DNA of 62,651 nt from a virus. Below the pieces are notes generated by a model. That model searched no databases. It saw only the letters and a list, made by a program, of their open reading frames with translations, and had not been told where the DNA came from. Within the stretch, counting starts at the first letter, position 1. Each line of letters begins with the position of its first letter. The position numbers and the translations under genes are program-made. Positions 7,445 to 15,924 of this stretch are shown here, in pieces. The stretch is from IMG/VR virus record IMGVR_UViG_3300031999_000017, positions 1-62,651 of that record, one strand, 5' to 3'.

Positions 7445-7645
7445 TTAAAGTTTAAAATCTGTATCTAAAACATTGTTTATTTTATCAAGAACATCGCAGG
7501 TTAATAAAACTCTATTTGCAAGTACATTTGAGATATGAGCTTGCGAAATTCCAGATCTTTCTGCTAACCAAATTTGCTTTGTTCCTTTATCCTCAAGATA
7601 CTTTTTAATCTTTTCCGGGACACCATTGTTCTCTTTTTTTCTCAT
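7445..7645 (-). CDS. XRE-family (Cro/CI-like) transcription regulator
   Basis: A 66-aa protein consisting of one helix-turn-helix domain. KQIWLAERSGISQAHISNVL (about residues 23-42) is a textbook XRE motif, with GISQAHISN as recognition helix. There is no C-terminal dimerisation or protease-sensitive domain, so it resembles Cro more than a full CI. It heads the leftward replication block and lies next to a divergent promoter region with a palindrome, so it probably regulates that region, including its own promoter. Confidence 0.85.
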   Translation of the reverse strand: MRKKENNGVPEKIKKYLEDKGTKQIWLAERSGISQAHISNVLANRVLLTCDVLDKINNVLDTDFKL

Positions 7646-7663
7646 TTATCTTATTTTATTTTG

Positions 7664-7694
7664 CAAATATAATCATAAAACTAATATTTCAAAA
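7664..7694 (-). promoter_or_regulatory. predicted promoter of the XRE/replication block
   Basis: On the minus strand TTTTG (7690-7694) and a perfect TATATTTG (7664-7671), 18 bases apart, match the Bacteroidota -33/-7 consensus. Transcription would begin about 10-15 bases before the regulator gene start. It is one of the best promoter matches in the window. Confidence 0.7.
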
Positions 7695-7698
7695 TATT
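7683..7698. promoter_or_regulatory. palindromic operator candidate
   Basis: AATATTT-CA-AAATATT is a perfect 7-bp inverted repeat with a 2-bp centre. It covers the -33 element of the leftward promoter and lies between the two divergent promoters, the usual place for a Cro/CI-type operator. It is AT-only apart from one base, so chance is possible. Confidence 0.45.
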
Positions 7699-7714
7699 TT
7701 TTTTAAAAGAAAAA

Positions 7715-7745
7715 TTTTGCGGATTAAAAAAACATTTATACTTTT
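7715..7745 (+). promoter_or_regulatory. possible divergent rightward promoter
   Basis: TTTTG at 7715-7719 and TATACTTTT at 7737-7745, with 17 bases between, partly match TTG-N17-23-TAnnTTTG (the last G is replaced). It would drive the small secreted protein gene at 7778, whose leader holds AATC-N16-ATG, a variant of the AACC leader. Confidence 0.4.
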
Positions 7746-7777
7746 ATAAAAATTATTAATCACTAAAACTTAAAATT

Positions 7778-8182
7778 ATGAAATCATTAAAATTAATTTT
7801 GTTGTTTGTTGTTTTAATTTTAAACAAATCTTTTTCGCAAGAAGTTATTTTAACTCGTGGTGCACAGGTTTTGAAATTTGATAACAATCGTAAAACCTAT
7901 TACAACTCTAAAGTGTTTAACGAAATAGATATTTTTAGTATTGATAAAAAATTTATAAAAATAGATTGTTCTGATCGTTTTAATAGAGATACGGTTTATA
8001 CCATTATTGAAAATTGTGGAGAAATAAAAACATCAGAAGATAAATCTATTTGGTATATCTGTAAAGATGTTGACGGAGGAACTTGTTGGATTTATATATC
8101 CACAGGGGTTGAAAAAAATCAAGACAAAACAATTGAAATTCAATATTCAAATTCGTCTATTGTTTATTACGTAGTAAAATAA
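7778..8182 (+). CDS. small secreted protein
   Basis: A 134-aa protein with a clear signal peptide: MKS, a hydrophobic core (LKLILLFVVLIL) and NKSFSQ, with cleavage expected before Gln or Glu. The mature part is beta-rich with four Cys residues and no recognised family. It is the first gene of a short rightward operon that ends at the terminator at 8885. The leader ACTAAAACTTAAAATT before the ATG resembles those of the right-end genes. Likely exported to the periplasm; function unknown. Confidence 0.7.
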   Translation: MKSLKLILLFVVLILNKSFSQEVILTRGAQVLKFDNNRKTYYNSKVFNEIDIFSIDKKFIKIDCSDRFNRDTVYTIIENCGEIKTSEDKSIWYICKDVDGGTCWIYISTGVEKNQDKTIEIQYSNSSIVYYVVK

Positions 8183-8188
8183 AATAAA

Positions 8189-8488
8189 ATGGAAAAAAAA
8201 CTCCCAGAAACTTCTCACGAAGCGCACAAAAGCATGACAAATGAATTATTATCAAAACATCAATCTCAAATTATAGACGCTTTAAAGATTTTAAAAAAAG
8301 CTACTTCAGAAGAAATAGCTATTTATTTAGATTGGGATGATAAAAATAGATCAGCAAGAAGAATGTCTGAACTTGAAAGAGAACAGATAGTTTACAAGCC
8401 GGGAGAAAAAAGAAAAACAAAGTATGGAAGAAATGCTTTTGTTTACGAGCTAGTTAAAAAAGAAACAATAGTATTATCTTTGTTTTAA
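8189..8488 (+). CDS. small winged-helix DNA-binding protein
   Basis: A 99-aa protein. The core (about residues 22-90) reads as a winged helix: QIIDALKILKKATSEEIAIYL, an ARRMSELEREQIV recognition part, then a GEKRKTKYGRNAFVYEL wing. Similar small wHTH proteins occur in many Bacteroidota phages next to replication or early genes. A regulatory role is likely; the target is not known. It starts six bases after the secreted protein gene. Confidence 0.7.
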   Translation: MEKKLPETSHEAHKSMTNELLSKHQSQIIDALKILKKATSEEIAIYLDWDDKNRSARRMSELEREQIVYKPGEKRKTKYGRNAFVYELVKKETIVLSLF

Positions 8489-8491
8489 TAA

Positions 8492-8647
8492 ATGGCTAAG
8501 AAAAAGATAATAAAAACGGAAGTTATTGACACACCTCTAAATGATTTGAAAAAAATATATATTTACATAAGGGATTGGAAAATATTAACACCAATTCCTT
8601 ATGTTTTTAAAATTGATTTTAAAAAAATAAAAGAACTTTTAAGATAA
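8492..8647 (+). CDS. small basic hypothetical protein
   Basis: A 51-aa frame with ATG at 8492, three bases after the previous stop, ending at 8647. The protein is Lys- and Ile-rich (MAKKKIIKTEVIDTPLNDLK...) and has no recognised motif. Position and tight spacing within the operon support it; the small size keeps confidence moderate. Confidence 0.5.
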   Translation: MAKKKIIKTEVIDTPLNDLKKIYIYIRDWKILTPIPYVFKIDFKKIKELLR

Positions 8648-8659
8648 TATATATTAAAA

Positions 8660-8887
8660 ATGCAGCTAACTATATCTGGTTGTATTGATTGCCCATTATG
8701 CAACATTAATTTTAATTTAGATTATTATTGTTCTCACCCAAAGTTTGATAATGTAGCGCTTATAATAAAATGTGATGATAAGGAAGATCCAATAACACCA
8801 GAAGATTGCCCACTTAATGAATACCCAATAATTATATCAAAAAAAGAATGGCCAAATTTTGAAGATTTTTGGAATAAAGAAAATTAA
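8660..8887 (+). CDS. Cys-rich small phage protein (CPLC/CSHP/DCPL)
   Basis: A 75-aa protein with the ordered motifs GCIDCPLC, YYCSHP, ITPEDCPL. This Cys pattern recurs in small phage proteins of unknown function and suggests one metal ion bound by four or more Cys. It is the last gene of the short rightward operon; its stop overlaps the left edge of the terminator hairpin at 8885. Confidence 0.75.
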   Translation: MQLTISGCIDCPLCNINFNLDYYCSHPKFDNVALIIKCDDKEDPITPEDCPLNEYPIIISKKEWPNFEDFWNKEN

Positions 8888-8915
8888 AAAACCCACTTTT
8901 TTAAGGTGGGTTTTT
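8885..8915. terminator. bidirectional intrinsic terminator
   Basis: AAAAAACCCAC and GTGGGTTTTTT form a perfect 11-bp stem with a 9-base loop. There is a U-run on both strands, so it can end the rightward operon (7778-8887) and the leftward gene at 8934-9173. Confidence 0.9.
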
Positions 8916-8933
8916 TAATAAAATTTAAAATTA

Positions 8934-9173
8934 CTATCCTGCCGCAGTAATAAGTGCAGCCACCGTTGAACTGGTATAAAACACAGTTTGAATTGGTGAC
9001 GGTGCATTTGGTAATACATACACAGCAGTTACACAAGCTACTCCAGAATAAACAGTTGATGGAATAGTTTTTAAATAAATTTGTGAAGGTGGAAATGCCA
9101 TCACAACTCCAGAAGGAGCGTTCCAATCATTTGAATTAGAACCAAAAACAGTTACAGAAATTAAGTTTGCCAT
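8934..9173 (-). CDS. lone leftward small beta protein, paralogue of head-fibre N-terminus
   Basis: A 79-aa protein starting MANLISVTVFGSNSNDW and ending TVAALITAAG. The rightward protein at 21674 begins MANQIQGTVYQIDG, shares the later SP.QVAF/PP.QIY and VYYPN/VYVLPN segments, and has STLIAAA at the same place, so I read the two as paralogues. It is the only leftward gene between the replication block and the right end, flanked by its own terminator and A/T-rich promoter region. Such an isolated gene is likely to have its own expression time. Role possibly capsid decoration; inferred from the paralogue. Confidence 0.7.
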   Translation of the reverse strand: MANLISVTVFGSNSNDWNAPSGVVMAFPPSQIYLKTIPSTVYSGVACVTAVYVLPNAPSPIQTVFYTSSTVAALITAAG

Positions 9174-9240
9174 TTTTTTTAATTGTTTTTTTAGCTAAAA
9201 ATAAATTAACGTAGTAAAAATAATATAATTTTAAATACAA

Positions 9241-9450
9241 ATGACAATATTTGAACCAAAAAATCCAGTACCTTGCGTAACACCATTAGGAGACGCGTAT
9301 ATTTGGTATATAAAATCTAATGGTTTTTTGGAAAACGACGAGGTTGCTTGTATATTATTAGATTCCGGGCAAGTTAGACATTTTACTACAGACCAAATAA
9401 AAATATGGCATAACGAAACATACGGAATAAAAAAGAAAAAACATGAATAA
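9241..9450 (+). CDS. hypothetical protein, first late gene
   Basis: A 69-aa protein (MTIFEPKNPVPCVTPLGDAY at the start, a Lys/His-rich end). It overlaps the next gene by eight bases. It opens the long rightward block that runs without interruption to the lysis genes. Upstream, at about 9222-9230, lies a TATAATTTT that only weakly resembles a promoter. Function unknown. Confidence 0.7.
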   Translation: MTIFEPKNPVPCVTPLGDAYIWYIKSNGFLENDEVACILLDSGQVRHFTTDQIKIWHNETYGIKKKKHE

Positions 9451-10246
9451 AAAGTATTTTGATTTAATTGAAACCGCTCCTTTAACTAAAACTGAAATTT
9501 CTAGAATAGAAAAAAGGAATCAGTCTAAATTGAAAAAACATTCTGAAAAGATAAGGGCAATTAGTCAAGAAAAACTAAAACACAAAGTTGAACTTAAACA
9601 TACAAATGGCCGAGTAATTATTTCAATAGATACAGAAGGAAAAAATACACATACGTTTGAAAACGGCAGTAAAATATACATTGGCAGACAATTTAATAAT
9701 TTGAATCGTAGAGAAACAGAACCAGTAAATGCGTATGTAATTTCAGCAGATAAAATACCACAAGGATCAGAAATATTAATACACCCAAATGCTGTGATAG
9801 ATTCTAATAAGATATTTGGATTTAATGAAGATATCTCGGATATTAAATATTATTCAATACCACAGCATCAATGTTATTTGTGGAAAAATGAAAATGATTG
9901 GCAACCATTAAAAGGATTTGTAACCGCATTAAGAGTTTTTGAAGAATATAAAGGTTTGCTATTAGGGGTAAATCATAAATTAATTCCAAATGTTTTGTAT
10001 ATTACATCGGGAGAACTAGAAGGCAAAGTGGCACATACTTTGAAAGCTTGTGATTATGAAATTATTTTTATGGGAGATAAAGGAGTTGAAGAAAGGGTTA
10101 TCAGATGCCGTCATTTTGAAAATGAAATAAACGAAAGGGAAGAAATAATTGCAATAGACGATATTTTAACCAAAAGAGCGCGTTCTGGTGATTTATTGGT
10201 TGGCATTTCTTCTTCTGATGCAAAAAGTATTATTTTTACATTATAA
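9443..10246 (+). CDS. hypothetical protein upstream of terminase
   Basis: A 267-aa protein with a charged helical N-terminus (TKTEISRIEKRNQSKLKKH) and a beta-rich remainder containing IPQGSEILIHPNAV near residues 109-122 and SGDLLVGIS near the end, which could be small barrel loops of the GroES type, but this is weak. Position just before the packaging genes recalls phages where this gene encodes a conserved structural or maturation factor. I do not recognise a firm family. Confidence 0.65.
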   Translation: MNKKYFDLIETAPLTKTEISRIEKRNQSKLKKHSEKIRAISQEKLKHKVELKHTNGRVIISIDTEGKNTHTFENGSKIYIGRQFNNLNRRETEPVNAYVISADKIPQGSEILIHPNAVIDSNKIFGFNEDISDIKYYSIPQHQCYLWKNENDWQPLKGFVTALRVFEEYKGLLLGVNHKLIPNVLYITSGELEGKVAHTLKACDYEIIFMGDKGVEERVIRCRHFENEINEREEIIAIDDILTKRARSGDLLVGISSSDAKSIIFTL

Positions 10247-10266
10247 ACAATTAAAAAAATAAAGTT

Positions 10267-10923
10267 ATGCCAATTAAACCTACTATTGTTGCAGCAAAAA
10301 CAACCACAATGAGCGGCCCGGGAGATCCTCGTACAAAAACAGTTGAACAGGTTATCCAAGAAAGAAAATATCCTACTGGAGGCGTATTTAAAGAATTATT
10401 TGATATAGATGGAAGTATAGGAAACAGAGAGTTATTGAATCAGAATTTTAATAATCCTTCAACAGAAGCTAAATATAGAAATGCTAAAAATACGGCAATA
10501 AATCCTCTTATGGGAGAAGCTGGAGCAACAACTCAAAAAGAAATTTCAGTATCAAGGTCTGAAATTCCTAGAGGAATAGCTCTTGATGATATGATGCAAA
10601 CTATTTATAAAAACGCAGATAAAGCTGGCGTAAATTCTGGCCAACAATTTTTAACATCTTTTGATAATTTACTTAAATCTACTCACCCAGAAGATCAAAA
10701 GTTTTTACAACAATATATGGGACAGGGACAATCCGGTGTTTTGCATTATGATAAATTTAAGAATGCAGCCGCAGAGCAATATCAAAGATTTTTAGATGCC
10801 TCAAGAGAAACTTCACGTGCAGAAGATTTAGCACCAAAAAAAATGGAAGGCCCAAAACTAAAAGTAACAAAAACGGTAATTTCTCCCGAAATGCAAAAAC
10901 CAATGAGCAGAGAGACTAATTAA
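10267..10923 (+). CDS. hypothetical protein of packaging region
   Basis: A 218-aa hydrophilic protein, probably largely helical and partly disordered (MPIKPTIVAAKTTTMSGPGDPR at the start, a Lys/Pro-rich end). The leader AACAATTAAAAAAATAAAGTT is a variant of the phage's AACC leader. Located two genes before TerL. No enzyme motif seen; a minor virion or assembly role is possible. Confidence 0.65.
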   Translation: MPIKPTIVAAKTTTMSGPGDPRTKTVEQVIQERKYPTGGVFKELFDIDGSIGNRELLNQNFNNPSTEAKYRNAKNTAINPLMGEAGATTQKEISVSRSEIPRGIALDDMMQTIYKNADKAGVNSGQQFLTSFDNLLKSTHPEDQKFLQQYMGQGQSGVLHYDKFKNAAAEQYQRFLDASRETSRAEDLAPKKMEGPKLKVTKTVISPEMQKPMSRETN

Positions 10924-10929
10924 TAATTT

Positions 10930-11274
10930 ATGTCTGAAAATATAGATGATTTTAAAAAAAGGCTGGAACTGTATGAACAAAACGGCCCAGCCAAATTATA
11001 CTATTCTTTAAATCGCAAGGCTAATGAGATGGCTGATATTTTAAATAACACAAGTCTTAGGGCATTAGATTTGTCTGATGCAAAAGATAAGACTTTTGAG
11101 AGAATGAAAATTATTTGGAATGACGCAACAAGCATTACTACCGCAATAACTGGTCTTGCAATGGCTATTGGAATAACCGGAGATGAAGAAAAAGATGTAA
11201 AGAAAAGACAGGTTATTACAACACCGGAAAGTATAGCAAACCAATTAGGAGACAATAAATCGCAAGATGTTTAA
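10930..11274 (+). CDS. candidate small terminase subunit
   Basis: A 114-aa, mostly helical protein whose last codons overlap the TerL gene by eight bases. Size, helical character and position directly before TerL fit a small terminase subunit, which recognises the packaging site. No helix-turn-helix is evident, and a hydrophobic stretch (SITTAITGLAMAIGITG) is unusual for TerS, so the call is positional only. Confidence 0.45.
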   Translation: MSENIDDFKKRLELYEQNGPAKLYYSLNRKANEMADILNNTSLRALDLSDAKDKTFERMKIIWNDATSITTAITGLAMAIGITGDEEKDVKKRQVITTPESIANQLGDNKSQDV

Positions 11275-13342
11275 TAAAATAGAAAGCGGAATTTCAATAG
11301 ATATTCAAGGATTAATTTGCAACATACCCCCAGAAGGGTATGTTTTTAATTTAGCAACAAAAAAACTTGAGCGCCGCGAAGTTTATAAAAGATCAAACGA
11401 CACCAAGGAGCAATACTGGGAAAGAACCCCATTGCCTCATTGGTATAAAGAAGTAATGAAGAAAGAGGAGGCGTATGATAAAAAAAGAAAAGAAGATGAT
11501 GCTCCTTTTTATGATGAAAACCTTGAAAAATATAAGCAACAAGAATGGGATAGAAGGTTAAATGGCTTTTGGTTTATGAATAATGGGAAAGCTACGTATA
11601 TAACCGGATCTCATTACATGTATATGCAATGGTTTCAAATTGACATTGGTTATCCAAGATTTAGACAACCAGATTTGGAATATTTTTATTTTTTAAAGTA
11701 TGTTGAAGAAGATCCAGATTGCATGGGCATGCTAGAAATAACCAAGCGCCGATTCGGTAAAACATACAGGGGCGGAATGTTCTTGTACGATTACATAACT
11801 CGTACAAGAATGACAAATGGAGGTATCCAATCAAAAACTGGCGCTGATGCTAAAAAAGTTTTTGCAAAAGCAGTAATTTCTCCATTTAAAAAATTACCAA
11901 GATTTTTTAGACCAGAGTATGACATGAGCTTGGGTGTTACCCCAAAGTCTGAAATAAGATTCCAGCAAACGAACGTAAGAGGAAAAAAAGCGGAAGATAA
12001 TATTGATAAAGACGAATTAGGATCAATGATTGACTTCCAAAGTGCAGATACTATTGCTTATGATGGGCAAAAATTACACAGGTATTTTTCAGACGAGTGG
12101 GCAAAAACTACCGAAGTAAATATTTATGATAGGCATGAGGTTATTCGTTATTGTTTACTTGATGATGAAGGTAAAATTATTGGTAAGGCGCTTTATAGTT
12201 CTACAGTTGAAAAACTTGACACCGAAAGAGATGGTATTCAAGATGCAGCTAAAAGCCTTTGGGATGATAGCGACCAGTTAAACAAACAAGAAAACGGAAG
12301 GACAGCTAGTGGCTTATATCGTTTTTTTATGACGGCAGACAGGGCCAAAAACTTTGATTTGTATGGTTTTCCAGACGTAGATAAAACAATAAAAGACATA
12401 CTTGCAGACAGAGATACAGTTAAACACAATGCAAGGTCTTTATCTAAAAGGATTAAAAAAGAAGCCAGAACCATTGAGGAAGCATTTAGCAATGATGGAG
12501 ATGATTGTATTTTTAATGTTCAAAATATAAATGCGCAAATAGCATATTTAAGACAAACTCCAATATCTAGATTTAGATACTTAAATTTCTACAGAGACCT
12601 AGATACACAGAAGGTAAAATGGCGAGATGTTGATCCGAATAAAACAGATTTATACTGGAAGGTACTTGTGCTTCCGCCATCTGGGCAAGACAACCAATAC
12701 AAAATGAACGGAAACGCAAGGCTACCAACTAGAGCCAATATAGGCGTTATCGGTGTGGATGGATATTCAAATACGCAAGGAGGTAAAGAATATGGCTCAA
12801 AACTTTCCGGATGGTATTTTATAAAATACGACATAAACGATCCAGAAAATACAGGCTTGTTTGGAGGTCATATTTATGGAAGGCCAAATGAAAAAGACGA
12901 CATGTATAATCAAATACTTCTTTGCTCTGAATACATGAGTTTCCCAACTTATTTTGAGTTTGTGTCAGATGATTATTATACCTATTTTAAAAATAGAGGG
13001 AGGTTAAATTATCTTGGAAGATTTCCTAAAAATTCAATAGATCCAATAAGATTAAAAAAAGACAAGGTAGATAGGCACTTTGGTTTTCCAACTACCGAAT
13101 TTGCATTAACAAAACAAAATGATGCAATGATAACTTATGTTGAACACCATAGCGAAAAGATATTTTATGAGGAATTGCTTGATGATTTACTTAAATTTAG
13201 GCCATACAAAAGAACGCCATCCGATAGAACGGTAAGCGCAATGATAACACTGGTAAGCAGTTTAGAGCAACAGCCAGTAGAAAAAGTGATTACAAAACCG
13301 CTTATACGTGTTTTTCAAAACGCCCCAAGTGTATCAATGTAG
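11267..13342 (+). CDS. terL: terminase large subunit
   Basis: A 691-aa DNA-packaging motor. The ATPase part has the Walker A variant KRRFGKT (residues 160-166) after GMLEI, and Walker B YFSDEW near 273-278. The nuclease part includes IGVDGYS near 500, a possible first acidic ligand, SDDYYTY near 566, and the late helix TVSAMITLV near 663. Extra N-terminal sequence makes it long for a TerL (usually 420-600 aa). It pumps DNA into the prohead and cuts it at the portal. Followed by a promoter-like element and terminator hairpin. Confidence 0.9.
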   Translation: MFNKIESGISIDIQGLICNIPPEGYVFNLATKKLERREVYKRSNDTKEQYWERTPLPHWYKEVMKKEEAYDKKRKEDDAPFYDENLEKYKQQEWDRRLNGFWFMNNGKATYITGSHYMYMQWFQIDIGYPRFRQPDLEYFYFLKYVEEDPDCMGMLEITKRRFGKTYRGGMFLYDYITRTRMTNGGIQSKTGADAKKVFAKAVISPFKKLPRFFRPEYDMSLGVTPKSEIRFQQTNVRGKKAEDNIDKDELGSMIDFQSADTIAYDGQKLHRYFSDEWAKTTEVNIYDRHEVIRYCLLDDEGKIIGKALYSSTVEKLDTERDGIQDAAKSLWDDSDQLNKQENGRTASGLYRFFMTADRAKNFDLYGFPDVDKTIKDILADRDTVKHNARSLSKRIKKEARTIEEAFSNDGDDCIFNVQNINAQIAYLRQTPISRFRYLNFYRDLDTQKVKWRDVDPNKTDLYWKVLVLPPSGQDNQYKMNGNARLPTRANIGVIGVDGYSNTQGGKEYGSKLSGWYFIKYDINDPENTGLFGGHIYGRPNEKDDMYNQILLCSEYMSFPTYFEFVSDDYYTYFKNRGRLNYLGRFPKNSIDPIRLKKDKVDRHFGFPTTEFALTKQNDAMITYVEHHSEKIFYEELLDDLLKFRPYKRTPSDRTVSAMITLVSSLEQQPVEKVITKPLIRVFQNAPSVSM

Positions 13343-13366
13343 ATAACGACTATTTAAAAAAAATTT

Positions 13367-13393
13367 TTTGTAATAAAAAAAATGATATATTTG
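13367..13393 (+). promoter_or_regulatory. predicted promoter between TerL and portal
   Basis: A TTTG (13367-13370) and a perfect TATATTTG (13386-13393) with a short 15-base spacer. The -7 box is ideal, the spacer is suboptimal. Transcription would start near 13400 and meet a terminator hairpin about 70 bases later. Confidence 0.5.
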
Positions 13394-13483
13394 GTGCAAA
13401 GAAAATCTCCGATGAAACCATTTCTTTTAAAAATAATCAAAAAAAACAATCCACTATTTACATAAGTGATTAGTGGCTTTTTT
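13394..13483 (+). ncRNA. candidate structured leader or small RNA
   Basis: Between the TATATTTG box and the portal start lie two possible stem-loops: AAAGAAA (13398-13404) with TTTCTTT (13421-13427), and CCACTA (13451-13456) with TAGTGG (13471-13476) followed by a T-run. A promoter followed this closely by a terminator gives either an about 80-base small RNA or an attenuator leader for the portal gene. No function can be read from the sequence. Confidence 0.4.
13451..13483 (+). terminator. intrinsic terminator before the portal gene
   Basis: CCACTA...TAGTGG forms a 6-bp stem with a 14-base loop, followed by C and six T. It ends transcription of the TerL unit, or acts as an attenuator. It lies just before the portal ATG at 13488, which argues against the alternative GTG start at 13473, since that codon is inside the stem. 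Confidence 0.65.
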
Positions 13484-13487
13484 ATAT

Positions 13488-15920
13488 ATGGAAATGACTG
13501 GAACAATATTAAAAGAATTTCAATTAAATGATTTATCAATAAAAGATAAATCAGAAAAAGAATATGGCTTAAAAATAGCTAAGTATATTGATTCTACTAT
13601 AGGCGGAGGCATTAGTTCTTATTACTGGACAAGAAATAATAGATACAAGCTAAATAGAAATGCGGCCAATGGAAGAATAAATATGGGCAAGTTTCAAGAT
13701 TTGCTTGATTTTAATGGCAAGGTTAATTATGCTAATATAAATTGGCAATCTATAAGAATTGTAAACCGAATAATATCTGGACTTGTAGGTAGATGGATGC
13801 AGCGAAACGAAAGAATACAAGTTACGGCAATTGACAATTTATCGCAAGACCAAAAATACCAAGAGTATAAAGAGCTTGAATTTTTAATAGCAAATAGAGA
13901 ATATCTAGCGAAGCTTGAAGAGGAAAGCGGAATGAAGCTTACTCCAGATCAACAAATTCCAGAAACAAGAGACGATTTAAACCTTTGGGTAAAGCAATTC
14001 CAAAGACTTCCAGAAGAAATATTGTATGAGCTTGCCTGCAATGATATATTACAATCTTGCGGGTGGTTTGATGTTCTTAAAGAAAAAATGCTACACGATA
14101 GCGCTGAAGTAGGCCTAGTTGGAACATATACTTGGATGGACGAACAGGGTGTAATTCATGTGGATTACGTTAAGCCGGAAAATGCAATATATTCTTATAG
14201 TGAATATCCGGATTTTAGAGATACGTCTTGGAGAGGGCAGGTAAAATCAATGAAGATAAGCGACCTTCGCAGGAAGTATGGCAAGGAGTTTGGAGGAAAT
14301 CTTACTGAAGAGGAATTGTGGGAAATTGCAGCAACAGCAAAAGATTTTCAATACAACGATAAACTTCGCTGGGACGTAAATTGGAATATAACATTTTTTA
14401 GACCATATGATGAATGGAATATTGATGTGCTTGATTTTGAAATAAAAACAGTCGATACTGATAAGTATACGGCAGTAACAACAAAAAAGAACAAAAGCAC
14501 AATTTTAAAAAAGGGTAGTGATGAAAAGCAGGCGGAAAATGAAGAAGTAATTGACGATACTAAATACAATATTTATCGTGGAGTGATGGTAAGGGTTAAG
14601 CAAATAATGCTTGAGTGGGGATTGAAAAGAAATATGATACGCCCTCAAGATCCAAAAGAATCTGGAAACGCAGAGTTTTCTTATTCTTTTTACATGTATC
14701 AAAATTACTCTTTAACTAACCTTGCAGTACCGGAAAAAATTGAAGAACCATCAGACCAAATGATTTTGGCTCGCCTTAAAATGCAGCAGCTTGTTGCTAA
14801 AATGCGACCTACTGGTGCTTTGATAAATTGGGACGCTCTTCAATCTATTGATTACGGGTTAGGAGATGCAAATAAAACTATAGATGTAATGAAGCTGTAT
14901 GACCAAACCGGTACGCTTTATTATAGAGGTAGAGATGATGAAGGAAATCAAATTCCTGTTCCTATTACAGAACTTGCAAATTCTGGTTTTCTTCCACAAA
15001 TGCAGGGCCTTATTCAATTATACCAATTTCATTATTCGGTATTAAAAGACGAGCTTGGAGAAGATCCAAACATGGCCAATCAAGCTTTGCAACCAAGAGT
15101 AACAACAGGAAACATAGATACCGCCCAGCAAGTAGCAGCTAACGCTACCGATTACATGTATAACGCTTATGTAGAGTGTATGAAACAAACGGCAAGGAAA
15201 ATTTCATGTTTATTAAACAAGTCTGTTATTTTTGGTGCTCAAGCTTACAGACACATAGTTGGCGAAGAAGATGTAAAATCAAGGGTGTTTAATACCGATG
15301 TAAAACTTTTGCCTACAAGCCAAGAGATAATGATGCTTGATCAAAAAATGAATCAAGCTATCGCATCAAATCCACAGCTTGCTATGTTCTTAGATACATT
15401 TAAGATAATAAGAATAGCAAAAGAAGATGTTAAGCTTGCTGAAGAGTATTATAGAATTTCAATGAAAAAAATGCAAGAGACGCTTCAAGCTCAAGCTATG
15501 CAAAACCAGCAAATGACAATACAAGGTCAAATGCAATCTGCACAGTTGGCTGAACAAGAAAGAAGAAAATCTCTTGAAATGGAACTTGAAATTAAAAAAA
15601 GAATAAGCGATGCGGAAACAACCAACGAGTTAAAGAAGTCAATGGTTGCAGGATTGTTTGGTATTTATCAAAAGGGGATGGCAGTTCCGCCAGAATTAAA
15701 GCCGCTTGAATCTGAAATTTTGCAAAACATAGCAATGCCGTTGTTTGCTGAAAACATAAATGCAGAAGATATGATGGCAGCACAAATGGCAGCGGAGCAG
15801 CAACAAGGACAGCCGCAAGAAGAAGGGCAAGAACAAGAGGCGCAGCAAAGTCCAGAGCAAGAACAGGCAGAGCCACAAGAAGCAGAAATGGAACAGCAAC
15901 AAATGCAAGAACAAATGTAA
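13488..15920 (+). CDS. portal protein
   Basis: An 810-aa protein directly after TerL, the normal place and size for a podovirus-type portal. The middle is mixed alpha/beta with SIRIVNRIISGLVGRWMQ near residues 87-104, typical of a portal clip/wing region, and the last 50 residues are almost only Gln, Glu, Ala and Met (a disordered acidic tail). The ring of portal subunits is the DNA gate of the capsid and binds TerL and the tail. I chose ATG 13488; an ATG at 13494 is also possible. Confidence 0.85.
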   Translation: MEMTGTILKEFQLNDLSIKDKSEKEYGLKIAKYIDSTIGGGISSYYWTRNNRYKLNRNAANGRINMGKFQDLLDFNGKVNYANINWQSIRIVNRIISGLVGRWMQRNERIQVTAIDNLSQDQKYQEYKELEFLIANREYLAKLEEESGMKLTPDQQIPETRDDLNLWVKQFQRLPEEILYELACNDILQSCGWFDVLKEKMLHDSAEVGLVGTYTWMDEQGVIHVDYVKPENAIYSYSEYPDFRDTSWRGQVKSMKISDLRRKYGKEFGGNLTEEELWEIAATAKDFQYNDKLRWDVNWNITFFRPYDEWNIDVLDFEIKTVDTDKYTAVTTKKNKSTILKKGSDEKQAENEEVIDDTKYNIYRGVMVRVKQIMLEWGLKRNMIRPQDPKESGNAEFSYSFYMYQNYSLTNLAVPEKIEEPSDQMILARLKMQQLVAKMRPTGALINWDALQSIDYGLGDANKTIDVMKLYDQTGTLYYRGRDDEGNQIPVPITELANSGFLPQMQGLIQLYQFHYSVLKDELGEDPNMANQALQPRVTTGNIDTAQQVAANATDYMYNAYVECMKQTARKISCLLNKSVIFGAQAYRHIVGEEDVKSRVFNTDVKLLPTSQEIMMLDQKMNQAIASNPQLAMFLDTFKIIRIAKEDVKLAEEYYRISMKKMQETLQAQAMQNQQMTIQGQMQSAQLAEQERRKSLEMELEIKKRISDAETTNELKKSMVAGLFGIYQKGMAVPPELKPLESEILQNIAMPLFAENINAEDMMAAQMAAEQQQGQPQEEGQEQEAQQSPEQEQAEPQEAEMEQQQMQEQM

Positions 15921-15924
15921 TTTT

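Noticed and set aside
13473-13487. GTG 13473 as portal start
   Set aside because: This codon lies inside the stem of the terminator hairpin; the ATG at 13488 after the T-run is more likely.
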